NCBI GenBank assembly: GCA_003499715.1
Contig: DNSH01000067.1
Coordinates: 1 to 5,310, forward strand
DNA length: 5,310 nucleotides
Origin: Candidatus Mesolinea sp.
GTDB taxonomy: Bacteria > Chloroflexota > Anaerolineae > Anaerolineales > Anaerolineaceae
Direction of reading: 5' to 3'
The position numbers and the translations under genes are program-made. Under the pieces are notes generated by a model. The model saw only the letters and a program-made list of their open reading frames with translations, was not told where the DNA came from and ran no database searches. Shown piece by piece: positions 1 through 5,310 of this stretch (positions are counted from its first letter, which is position 1; each line of letters begins with the position of its first letter).

Positions 1-800
1 GTAAAGCCCACACTGGTTACCAAAAGCCCTGCTTCTGATGTACTCAGCCCTAAATGATTGACGCCATAGAGGGAGAGAAATGCCTCAATTGCGTTATAAG
101 CGACGAACCAAAAGAAAATCGCTAAAAAGATGCGAATAGCATCACCATGCTGGCTGGTTAAGAGCTCTTTCAGGCTTTTCCATAAGTTTGGCTTCTCTGC
201 GTTGGGGTTTTGGTCATAAACCTTTGGTTCTCTTACGAAGATCAGGACCAAAACTGCTGAAACGAGCACAAGAAAAGAGCCAAACCAAAACGGGTAGGCT
301 TCATTTTGACGGACGAGCATTGCGCCAATAGATGTGCCTAACACTAACCCTAATCCACCCATAAAGTTGATGATTCCGTTGGCTTGGGAGCGGTATTCTG
401 AGGGGGTAACATCTGGCATGAGCGCCACAACAGGTGTGCGCCAAAACGCCATTGCCAAAATTGTTGTGACCGTGCAAGCAAAAAATAGTGGCAAAGCGTT
501 AGCCAGCGGCACCAACCCAAAAGCGATGGCAGCAATCGGCGCGCCAATTAGGATAAAGGGTAAGCGCCTGCCTAAGCGGGTGCGTAATCGATCTGACCAA
601 GCGCCTACAGCGGGTTGAATGAACAATGCAGCGATGTTATCCAAAGACATGAAAAAACCCGTAGCAACCGAATCGAACGCAAAGCGCTTTTCTAACAGGA
701 TCGGAACATAGGTATTATAAAGACTCCATAGTACGCTGACGCCAAAAAAACCAAAACCAATCAAAAACGTCTTCCAGTAATTCATTTTATGCTGTTCCAT
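1..800 (-). CDS. MFS transporter, SLC45/GPH-like (partial, C-terminus beyond left edge)
   Basis: This is a cytoplasmic-membrane secondary transporter of the major facilitator superfamily; 266 complete codons are present and the gene continues past the left edge. The frame is open throughout and rich in hydrophobic helices. After helix 2 comes a motif-A-like loop, GAWSDRLRTRLGRRLP (residues 66-81). A second block, RTPVVALMPDVTPSEYRSQA (121-140) followed by NGIINFMGG, resembles the sugar-transporter-like SLC45/GPH branch. I cannot tell the substrate; sugars are typical of relatives. The start is placed at 800 because GAGGAG lies 4 nt upstream. A second in-frame ATG at 785 begins just after the trmD stop but has a far more distant ribosome site. 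With the 800 start the gene overlaps trmD by 14 nt, suggesting co-transcription and translational coupling. The family call is firm, the subfamily call moderate, and the start likely. Confidence 0.87.
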   Translation of the reverse strand, partial: MEQHKMNYWKTFLIGFGFFGVSVLWSLYNTYVPILLEKRFAFDSVATGFFMSLDNIAALFIQPAVGAWSDRLRTRLGRRLPFILIGAPIAAIAFGLVPLANALPLFFACTVTTILAMAFWRTPVVALMPDVTPSEYRSQANGIINFMGGLGLVLGTSIGAMLVRQNEAYPFWFGSFLVLVSAVLVLIFVREPKVYDQNPNAEKPNLWKSLKELLTSQHGDAIRIFLAIFFWFVAYNAIEAFLSLYGVNHLGLSTSEAGLLVTSVGF

Positions 801-1581
801 CTGACTCCTCTTCAAAATTTGATGTTGGTTTGTGTGGGGAAAGTCCCTTTAGCTGTGAAGCCATAAACTTTTCGAGAAATGTGCAGTCTTTTTTGCTCAG
901 CCCTGCATTCAGCAGCAAATCTGGGCGGGAAAGCAGCGTGCGGATGAGCGACTGCTCGCGTTTCCATTGGGCTTGCTGCGCATGGTTGCCCTGCAAGAGC
1001 ACCTCCGGCACCTTCCAGCCGCGGAATTCTGGCGGGCGCGTGTACTGCGGATGCTCCAAGAGGCCGTTAATGAAAGAATCATGAGAGGGAGCATTTTCAT
1101 CGCCTAAGACGCCGGGTTGCAACCGGGCGATGGCGTCCATTACGATTAGCGCTGGCAGTTCCCCGCCGGTGAGGATGTAGTCTCCAATGGAGAGGACATG
1201 CGTGGCTAAATGTTCACGGATGCGCTCATCGAAGCCTTCGTATCGCCCGCAGATGAGCGCTAAGCGCTCGTAACCTGCAAGCTCAAAAGCAAGCTGCTGA
1301 TTGAAAACCTGACCTTGCGGGCTGAGCAGAATAACCGGACAAGTGGGCGGTTTACCCTCGATGGCTTCCACAGCCGCAAAGATAGGCTCGGGCTTCATAA
1401 TCATCCCGCCGCCACCGCCATAAGGGGTGTCGTCGGTGGTGTGGTGACGATCGGTGGCCCAGTCGCGGATGTTATAGGTATTCACTTCGATCAAGCCGGC
1501 TTGAATGGCGCGCTTGAGGATGCTAATTTCAAGATAGGGTTGGAAGACTTCGGGAAACAAACTGAAGACGTCGAAACGCAT
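787..1581 (-). CDS. trmD: tRNA (guanine-N1-)-methyltransferase TrmD
   Basis: TrmD is a cytoplasmic SAM-dependent SPOUT (trefoil-knot) enzyme that methylates N1 of G37 in tRNAs with G at position 36, preventing +1 frameshifting. The 264-residue product is full length (E. coli about 255). Family blocks appear in order: SLFPEVF (7-13), DRHHTTDDTPYGGGGGM (44-60), LSPQG (86-90), CGRYEGFDER (111-120), SIGDYILTGGELPA (131-144), RLQPGVLG (153-160), SHDSF (166-170), YTRPPEF (180-186) and VPEVLLQGNH (191-200). The glycine-rich knot residues bind SAM. By alignment from memory, Asp168 and Arg153 match the catalytic Asp169 and Arg154 of E. coli. The last 20 or so residues form a poorly conserved polar tail. 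No Shine-Dalgarno precedes the ATG; a promoter-like -10 sits 6 nt upstream instead. The usual neighbours rpsP, rimM and rplS are not adjacent; the gene heads a unit with the MFS gene. Confidence 0.97.
   Translation of the reverse strand: MRFDVFSLFPEVFQPYLEISILKRAIQAGLIEVNTYNIRDWATDRHHTTDDTPYGGGGGMIMKPEPIFAAVEAIEGKPPTCPVILLSPQGQVFNQQLAFELAGYERLALICGRYEGFDERIREHLATHVLSIGDYILTGGELPALIVMDAIARLQPGVLGDENAPSHDSFINGLLEHPQYTRPPEFRGWKVPEVLLQGNHAQQAQWKREQSLIRTLLSRPDLLLNAGLSKKDCTFLEKFMASQLKGLSPHKPTSNFEEESDGTA
805..810 (-). promoter_or_regulatory. Ribosome binding site deciding the MFS start
   Basis: On the minus strand GAGGAG is followed by TCAG and then ATG at 800. It lies inside the 3' end of trmD. 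The 4-nt spacing is slightly short but much better than the 19 nt to the alternative ATG at 785, so it favours the overlapping start. Confidence 0.6.
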
Positions 1582-1587
1582 GAATTA

Positions 1588-1616
1588 ATCATAACTGAAT
1601 CATAATAAATGGGCAA
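1588..1616 (-). promoter_or_regulatory. Predicted trmD promoter (leaderless)
   Basis: Read on the minus strand, TTGCCC (1616-1611), a 17-nt spacer and TATGAT (1593-1588) form a sigma-70-like promoter. Six bases separate the -10 box from the trmD ATG at 1581, so initiation at the usual distance would place the first RNA base at or next to the start codon. This agrees with the lack of a Shine-Dalgarno. A second TATGAT (1604-1599) has no good -35 partner. This is prediction from pattern only. Confidence 0.5.
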
Positions 1617-1662
1617 GGCGCTTGCGCGGAACAGCACAGTTGCAAGCCTGTAGCACCCCCAT

Positions 1663-1692
1663 TTGACGCGCTTAAAAATTTGATGGTAATAT
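1663..1692 (+). promoter_or_regulatory. Predicted promoter of the TPR gene pair
   Basis: TTGACG (1663-1668), an 18-nt spacer and TAATAT (1687-1692) form a plausible sigma-70 promoter. The -10 box ends 6 nt before the ATG at 1699, so the transcript would start at or very near that A, the same geometry as the opposing trmD promoter. If translation began instead at the ATG at 1726, the leader would be about 27 nt and include AGGAAG (1710-1715). The spacer is one base longer than ideal and the -10 matches 4 of 6 consensus positions. Confidence 0.45.
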
Positions 1693-1697
1693 CAAAT
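1678..1697. repeat. Inverted repeat over the TPR-gene promoter (possible operator)
   Basis: ATTTGAT (1678-1684) and ATCAAAT (1691-1697) form a perfect 7-bp dyad around a 6-bp spacer. It covers the predicted -10 box and ends 2 nt before the ATG at 1699, where a bound protein would block transcription. It is AT-rich, occurs once, and the 13-bp half-site separation is longer than for many operators, so chance is possible. Confidence 0.3.
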
Positions 1698-1698
1698 C

Positions 1699-3015
1699 AT
1701 GTATTTAAAAGGAAGTAAGCTTTCCATGAATAAGAAGCGCCGGCGCAGCAATCCCCTGCTGATTATCCTGCTTGCCGGTGCTATTATCTTTTTGGTCTAT
1801 TTTAATGTGATGGTTGTGCCGGGGATGAATCCGCCTTTTGTGCCCACGCCAACGGAAACGCGCGACCCTGTCTCGTATGAGATTGAAGCTCAAAACCTGG
1901 CGACTGAAGGTAAGTTTATTGCCGCCATCGAAGCTTATCAGCAGGCGATTAATGCCAACCCGAAAAAGATTGAAAACTATTTGAACATTGCCCGCTTACA
2001 AATTTACTCCGGAGCTTATGCGCAAGCACAGGTTAGCGCCGAAAACGCAGTCCTTTTAGAAAACGACAATCCCGAAGCTTATGCCTTACTCGGGTGGGCT
2101 AAAGGTATGCAGCAAAATTACTTAGAAGGCGAGAAGGACGCCAAAACTGCCATATCACTCAACCCTAACAGTGCTTTAGCCCATGCGGTGTATGCGTATA
2201 TCTTGGCGCTGCGGGTTGAAGCCGGTATGAACGAGCTGAACACCATGGATCTCGCGATCGAAGAGTCGCGCACAGCATTAGCGCTGGATGCGAACCTGCT
2301 GGAAGCACGCTGGGCAAGAGGTTATGTGCTCGAAATCACCAGTAACTATGCGGATGCAGTTGAACAGTACGAGATCGCCGTCCAACTGAATTCTAATATT
2401 GCGCAATTGCACTTAGCCCTTGGACGCAATTACATGGCTTTGGGGCAAAACGATGAAGCTATCTTTGAATTTACCAAAGCCTATTCTCTCAATCCAACCG
2501 ACCCAATGCCTAACTATTTTATCTCGCGGGTGTATGGCAGCCTGGGCGAATGGGCTAAAGCGATCCAGTATGGAGAGAATGCTCTCCGAGATGGACCTAC
2601 CGAGGCATTTCTCTATGCTAACTTAGGTACGATGTATTACCGCAGCGGCGCGTATAACCAAGCTATCCCTTACCTCGAGAAAGCTGTTCGCGGCGGCGTA
2701 ACCGAGAATGGCGAGGTCATTGAGGGTATGCCTTTGGATTACACCACCTCGGTGATTGAGATTTATAGCCGCTACGGACTGGCATTGGCGCGTGTAAACC
2801 GCTGCACGGAGGCTGTTGCCGTTGCTAATGCGATCCTGCAAACGGTGCCGGATAACGCTGATGGCGTTTATAATGCCAATGAGATGATTCGCATCTGCCA
2901 GGAGAACCTGACGAATCCCCCGACCGAAACGCCAGCCCCAACCGAGACGCCAATCTCAGGACCCTCGCCAACACCGCAGGGAACGCCTTTACCGACCCAA
3001 ACACCAACACCTTGA
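1699..3015 (+). CDS. Membrane-anchored TPR protein with Pro-Thr-rich C-terminal tail (first paralogue)
   Basis: This is a 438-residue protein of unknown specific role. A basic N-terminus (NKKRRR, 11-16) precedes one transmembrane helix (about 20-40), predicting N-in topology with the rest outside the membrane. The linker PPFVPTPT (45-52) is followed by about eight TPR units (roughly 60-331) with clear A-F-A-P signatures, such as NYADAVEQYEIAV and QNDEAIFEFTKAYSLNP. A helical region holds Cys369 and Cys400. The last 32 residues (407-438) are almost all Pro, Thr and small polar residues, with no sorting motif or further domain. TPR arrays bind proteins, so a scaffold or assembly role is the reasonable inference. 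The start is uncertain. ATG 1699 matches the paralogue in phase (both begin MY and reach SNP at 17-19 without a gap) and would be leaderless. ATG 1726 has AGGAAG 10 nt upstream. The next gene begins 2 nt after this stop. Confidence 0.9.
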   Translation: MYLKGSKLSMNKKRRRSNPLLIILLAGAIIFLVYFNVMVVPGMNPPFVPTPTETRDPVSYEIEAQNLATEGKFIAAIEAYQQAINANPKKIENYLNIARLQIYSGAYAQAQVSAENAVLLENDNPEAYALLGWAKGMQQNYLEGEKDAKTAISLNPNSALAHAVYAYILALRVEAGMNELNTMDLAIEESRTALALDANLLEARWARGYVLEITSNYADAVEQYEIAVQLNSNIAQLHLALGRNYMALGQNDEAIFEFTKAYSLNPTDPMPNYFISRVYGSLGEWAKAIQYGENALRDGPTEAFLYANLGTMYYRSGAYNQAIPYLEKAVRGGVTENGEVIEGMPLDYTTSVIEIYSRYGLALARVNRCTEAVAVANAILQTVPDNADGVYNANEMIRICQENLTNPPTETPAPTETPISGPSPTPQGTPLPTQTPTP

Positions 3016-3017
3016 GT

Positions 3018-4334
3018 ATGTACATCAACGAAAGGAAGAACTTATTTCATCGACCAAGGGGGCAGTCTAATCCTTACCGCGTAATGCTGCTATTGCTTAT
3101 CATCGTGGTGCTCATTGCGGTGCTGCGCAGCTACGCCCAAGGTGAGATCTGGCCGCCTTTTGTACCCACCCCAACGCCGACGCGCACAGTAAATTCCTAC
3201 GTGGTGGAAGGAAGCACCCACTTTCAAGCTGGGAACTTGGAAAAGGCAATTGAATCCTACCAAAAAGCAATGGCTTTGGAGCCAAATAACCCGGAGATTA
3301 TGGTGGAGTTGGCTAAGATTCAGGTGTATTCCTCCAATACCTTAACCACCGATGCCGAACGGCGGCAGCGCTTGGCAGAAGCTTTAGAGGTGATCGACCA
3401 GGCAAAAGCGATCGCACCGACCAATGCCGACGTGCTCGCCACACGTGCTTTTGTGCTCAATTGGAATGCGAATCCAATCTTAGCCGGGGATCGTGCGGTT
3501 GACCTCCAAAACGAAGCTGAGTCAGAAGCGCTGATGGCTTTGCAATTGGATGGTAGGAATCCCTTAGCTTTGGCGTATTACACTGAAATCCTCACTGATC
3601 AATATAAATGGGTGCAGGCGCAACAATATATGGCTCAAGCGATGGAATATGGTCCGCAATACATGGATGTTCATCGCGTACAAGCGTATCTCTATGAAGT
3701 ACTGGGGGAGTATAACTTAGCCATTCAGGAATACCAAAAAGCCATTGAAATTAACCCCAAGTTGACCTTTTTGTATTATTCCGTTGGTAGGCTTTACCGC
3801 CACTTACAACAATATGACGTGGCGTTGGAATATTTTGACAAAGCAGCAAACCTCAATGAGCAATTAGGGATTAAAGACCCGATCCCCTATATGCTCATTG
3901 CGAATACCTACGTGCGTATGGGTGAAGCTATGGTTGCTTCGCGCAATGCCTATAAAGCGCTTACCCTTAGCCCTTACAACGCGGATACTTACGGCCAAGT
4001 GGGTGTGATTTACTACATGGCGCGCAATTATGAGGGTTCTATCCCTCTCTTGAAGTGTGCTGTGGAAGGTTGCGATGCTGCTGGCAGCTGCGAAGCGCGT
4101 GAGTGTGACCCTGATACCGACGAACAGATTGTGATCCAAGGTTTACCGCTCTCGGATACGACTGTAACGTATTACTATATTTATGGCTCTGTATTAGCTG
4201 GGCTGCATCGTCCAGGGGATGATAAATGCGATAAAGCCTTGGAGATTTTAGCGCAGGTGCGCGCTCAATATTCGGATAACCCGACCATTATAAGTATTGT
4301 GGAATCGAGTGAGGCGATTTGCACCGGCAATTAA
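3018..4334 (+). CDS. Membrane-anchored TPR protein with cysteine-rich insertion (second paralogue)
   Basis: This 438-residue protein is a paralogue of the gene before it and has the same plan. A basic N-terminus leads to one membrane helix (about 21-36), the linker PPFVPTPTPTR (46-56), TPR units (about 61-350, for example EYNLAIQEYQKAIEINPK at 231-248), and a C-terminal helical region sharing VI(E/Q)G(M/L)PL..TT with its partner. It lacks the Pro-Thr tail. It carries a 13-residue insertion in the loop after the last TPR, with Cys347, 352, 358 and 363 spaced C-X4-C-X5-C-X4-C; Cys404 and Cys435 match the partner's two cysteines. Outside the membrane, disulfides are more likely than metal binding, but this is inference. 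ATG 3018 follows the upstream stop by 2 nt with no Shine-Dalgarno, so translation probably depends on termination-reinitiation. A TTG at 3012, overlapping that stop, is an alternative start. Specific function is unknown. Confidence 0.9.
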   Translation: MYINERKNLFHRPRGQSNPYRVMLLLLIIVVLIAVLRSYAQGEIWPPFVPTPTPTRTVNSYVVEGSTHFQAGNLEKAIESYQKAMALEPNNPEIMVELAKIQVYSSNTLTTDAERRQRLAEALEVIDQAKAIAPTNADVLATRAFVLNWNANPILAGDRAVDLQNEAESEALMALQLDGRNPLALAYYTEILTDQYKWVQAQQYMAQAMEYGPQYMDVHRVQAYLYEVLGEYNLAIQEYQKAIEINPKLTFLYYSVGRLYRHLQQYDVALEYFDKAANLNEQLGIKDPIPYMLIANTYVRMGEAMVASRNAYKALTLSPYNADTYGQVGVIYYMARNYEGSIPLLKCAVEGCDAAGSCEARECDPDTDEQIVIQGLPLSDTTVTYYYIYGSVLAGLHRPGDDKCDKALEILAQVRAQYSDNPTIISIVESSEAICTGN

Positions 4335-4374
4335 CCCGCAAGTATAAATTTTTCGTAAGAAATTCATTCTGCTC

Positions 4375-4403
4375 TTGACTTCTTTTTTTGGGGGTTGTAT
4401 GAT
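4375..4403 (+). promoter_or_regulatory. groESL promoter (sigma-70 type)
   Basis: TTGACT (4375-4380) and TATGAT (4398-4403) are separated by exactly 17 nt, each one mismatch from consensus. Initiation would fall around 4410, just before the CIRCE operator, the standard arrangement for HrcA-repressed chaperonin operons. The spacer contains seven T followed by five G (4383-4394). Confidence 0.85.
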
Positions 4404-4411
4404 TACATGTG

Positions 4412-4438
4412 TTAGCACTCTCACTATAAGAGTGCTAA
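4412..4438 (+). promoter_or_regulatory. CIRCE operator (HrcA binding site)
   Basis: TTAGCACTC-N9-GAGTGCTAA is an exact match to the CIRCE consensus, with both 9-bp arms intact. CIRCE is bound by the repressor HrcA, which blocks transcription of groE and dnaK operons at normal temperature and is released on heat shock, when GroEL is occupied by misfolded proteins. Here it lies at the predicted transcription start of groES, so it also forms a hairpin at the 5' end of the mRNA. hrcA itself is not in the window. Confidence 0.98.
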
Positions 4439-4481
4439 ATTGATGTGAAGTATTAAAAAATACCATAATGCGGAGGAATAT

Positions 4482-4775
4482 ATGTCAATTTCTTTAAAAC
4501 CCTTAGGAAGCCGGTTGGTTGTGGAACCCATTGAAGAGGAAGAAGTTACTTCCGGCGGCATTGTCTTGCCGGAAACGGCTAAAGAAAAACCCCAAAAAGG
4601 CACTGTGCTTGCTATTGGACCTGGGGATCGCAATGATAAAGGCGAACGGATCCCAATGGACGTAAAAGTCGGCGATAAAGTACTCTACGCTAAATATGCT
4701 GGCACAGAGGTTAAGTATGACGGCAAGAAGCTCTTGATCTTGCGCGAAAGTGACGTTTTAGCAATTCTTGAATAA
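4482..4775 (+). CDS. groES: Co-chaperonin GroES (Hsp10)
   Basis: GroES is the 10-kDa heptameric lid that closes the GroEL cavity during ATP-dependent protein folding in the cytoplasm. The 97-residue length is typical. Diagnostic features are the N-terminal strand [12 protein letters not shown] (5-16), the mobile loop with [14 protein letters not shown] (24-37) whose Gly-Ile-Val-Leu tip docks on the GroEL apical domain, the core GTVLAIGPG (40-48), and the C-terminal [15 protein letters not shown] plus [14 protein letters not shown] at 4472-4476, 5 nt before the ATG, fixes the start. It is the first gene of the CIRCE-controlled operon; groEL starts 29 nt after its stop. The leader between CIRCE and the ATG is about 43 nt and shows no other convincing element. 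Nothing departs from the family. Confidence 0.98.
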   Translation: MSISLKPLGSRLVVEPIEEEEVTSGGIVLPETAKEKPQKGTVLAIGPGDRNDKGERIPMDVKVGDKVLYAKYAGTEVKYDGKKLLILRESDVLAILE

Positions 4776-4804
4776 AAAATCATTGGAAATTAAGGAGTGA
4801 ATTT

Positions 4805-5310
4805 ATGGCTAAACAATTAGTATTCTCAGAAGAAGCACGGCGCTCATTGAAAAATGGTATTGATATCGTTGCCAACGCCGTTGTAACAACGCTTGGTCCT
4901 AAAGGGCGCAATGTTGCTATCGATCGCAAGTATGGTTCCCCAACGATCACCCATGACGGTGTGACCGTAGCGAAAGAAATTGAACTGAAAGACCCATTTG
5001 AAAATATGGGTGCTCAGCTGTTAAAAGAAGCTGCCACCAAAACGAATGATATCGCTGGCGATGGTACCACCACATCTACTGTGTTGGCGCACGCGATGGT
5101 GACGGAAGGCTTGAAGAACTTGGCTGCTGGGGCTAACCCGATGCTGCTCAAGCGCGGTATCGAAGCCGCTTCCAAGGCTGTTGCTGAATCTATTCATGAT
5201 CAGGCTATTATGATTACCACCAAGGAAGAAATTGCTTCGGTGGCGACCATTTCTGCTCAAGATTCAGAAATCGGTAACCTGATTGCGGATGTGATGGATA
5301 AAGTGGGCAA
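4805..5310 (+). CDS. groEL: Chaperonin GroEL (Hsp60), N-terminal part, cut by right edge
   Basis: GroEL is the 14-subunit ATP-driven folding chamber that works with GroES. The first 168 of about 540 codons are present, with an open frame to the edge. They cover the equatorial domain's N-terminal half and the start of the intermediate domain. Nucleotide-binding elements are intact: [10 protein letters not shown] (28-37), [12 protein letters not shown] (50-61) with Asp51 equivalent to E. coli Asp52, and [11 protein letters not shown] (84-94) with the Asp86-Gly-Thr-Thr-Thr phosphate-binding motif. The downstream blocks [12 protein letters not shown] and [11 protein letters not shown] are also typical. 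AAGGAG (4792-4797) lies 7 nt before ATG 4805, settling the start. It is co-transcribed with groES from the CIRCE-controlled promoter. It looks like an ordinary functional copy; whether the genome has a second groEL cannot be judged here. Confidence 0.97.
   Translation, partial: MAKQLVFSEEARRSLKNGIDIVANAVVTTLGPKGRNVAIDRKYGSPTITHDGVTVAKEIELKDPFENMGAQLLKEAATKTNDIAGDGTTTSTVLAHAMVTEGLKNLAAGANPMLLKRGIEAASKAVAESIHDQAIMITTKEEIASVATISAQDSEIGNLIADVMDKVG

Noticed and set aside
334..618. 94-codon plus-strand open frame opposite the MFS gene
   Set aside because: The minus-strand frame here gives a clear MFS protein with conserved motifs; the plus-strand product is antisense to it and looks like no known protein.
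1315..1605. 96-codon plus-strand open frame opposite the 5' end of trmD
   Set aside because: It lies antisense to highly conserved TrmD codons, resembles no family I know, and has no ribosome site; it is a shadow frame.
1613..1646. Three alternating GCAAG/CTTGC pentamers that could pair in two exclusive ways
   Set aside because: Five-base arms are expected by chance, and the region lies upstream of both predicted transcription starts, so it would not be in either RNA.
2420..2841. Short open frames in other phases within the first TPR gene
   Set aside because: They overlap a continuous TPR-coding frame with repeat signatures and have no independent support.
4347..4364. AT-rich hairpin after the second TPR gene as a terminator
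   Set aside because: The stem is seven weak pairs with no GC core, and the T-run at 4383 is too far away and lies in the groESL promoter spacer. No convincing terminator for the TPR unit is visible.
4450..4463. GTATT-AAAA-AATAC hairpin in the groES leader
   Set aside because: Five weak base pairs in AT-rich sequence; too small to call a thermosensor, and CIRCE already explains regulation.
4248..4466. 72-codon minus-strand open frame spanning the end of the second TPR gene and the CIRCE region
   Set aside because: It runs through the groESL promoter and operator on the opposite strand and has no recognisable content.

Overview
The window looks like a stretch of bacterial chromosome, most likely from Chloroflexota and probably class Anaerolineae. 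That placement is inference. It rests on two single-pass envelope proteins whose membrane segment is followed by a Pro/Thr-rich linker and TPR repeats, on the terminal Pro-Thr tail of one of them, and on SLC45-type MFS and GroES/GroEL sequences that fit such a genome. No rRNA, tRNA, insertion sequence, integrase, CRISPR array or phage gene was seen, and coding density is high. The only gene-free stretches are 117 bp (1582-1698) and 147 bp (4335-4481), and both read as promoter regions.

Layout. On the minus strand, from about 1581 leftwards, trmD (tRNA m1G37 methyltransferase, complete) overlaps the start of an SLC45-like major facilitator transporter that runs off the left edge. The 117-bp divergent region then carries a minus-strand promoter for trmD and a plus-strand promoter for the next unit. 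In both, the -10 box ends 6 nt before the gene's first ATG, which suggests leaderless transcripts. On the plus strand follow two adjacent paralogous genes (1699-3015 and 3018-4334) for membrane-anchored, outward-facing TPR proteins. They are separated by 2 nt and must be co-transcribed. Next comes a textbook heat-shock regulatory region: a sigma-70-type promoter at 4375-4403 and a perfect CIRCE operator (HrcA site) at 4412-4438. These drive groES (complete) and groEL (first 168 codons, cut by the right edge).

How the genes work together. trmD and the transporter look translationally coupled but have no obvious shared function. The two TPR proteins have a common plan: short basic N-terminus, one transmembrane helix, a PPFVPTPT linker, about eight TPR units, and a C-terminal helical region with two equivalent cysteines. 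They probably arose by tandem duplication and may form a scaffold on the outer face of the membrane. Their client or partner cannot be read from this sequence. groES-groEL is the standard chaperonin operon repressed by HrcA.

The least explained part is the TPR pair, especially a four-cysteine insertion found only in the second copy, together with the apparently leaderless divergent promoter region. I found no strong evidence for a wholly new system here.
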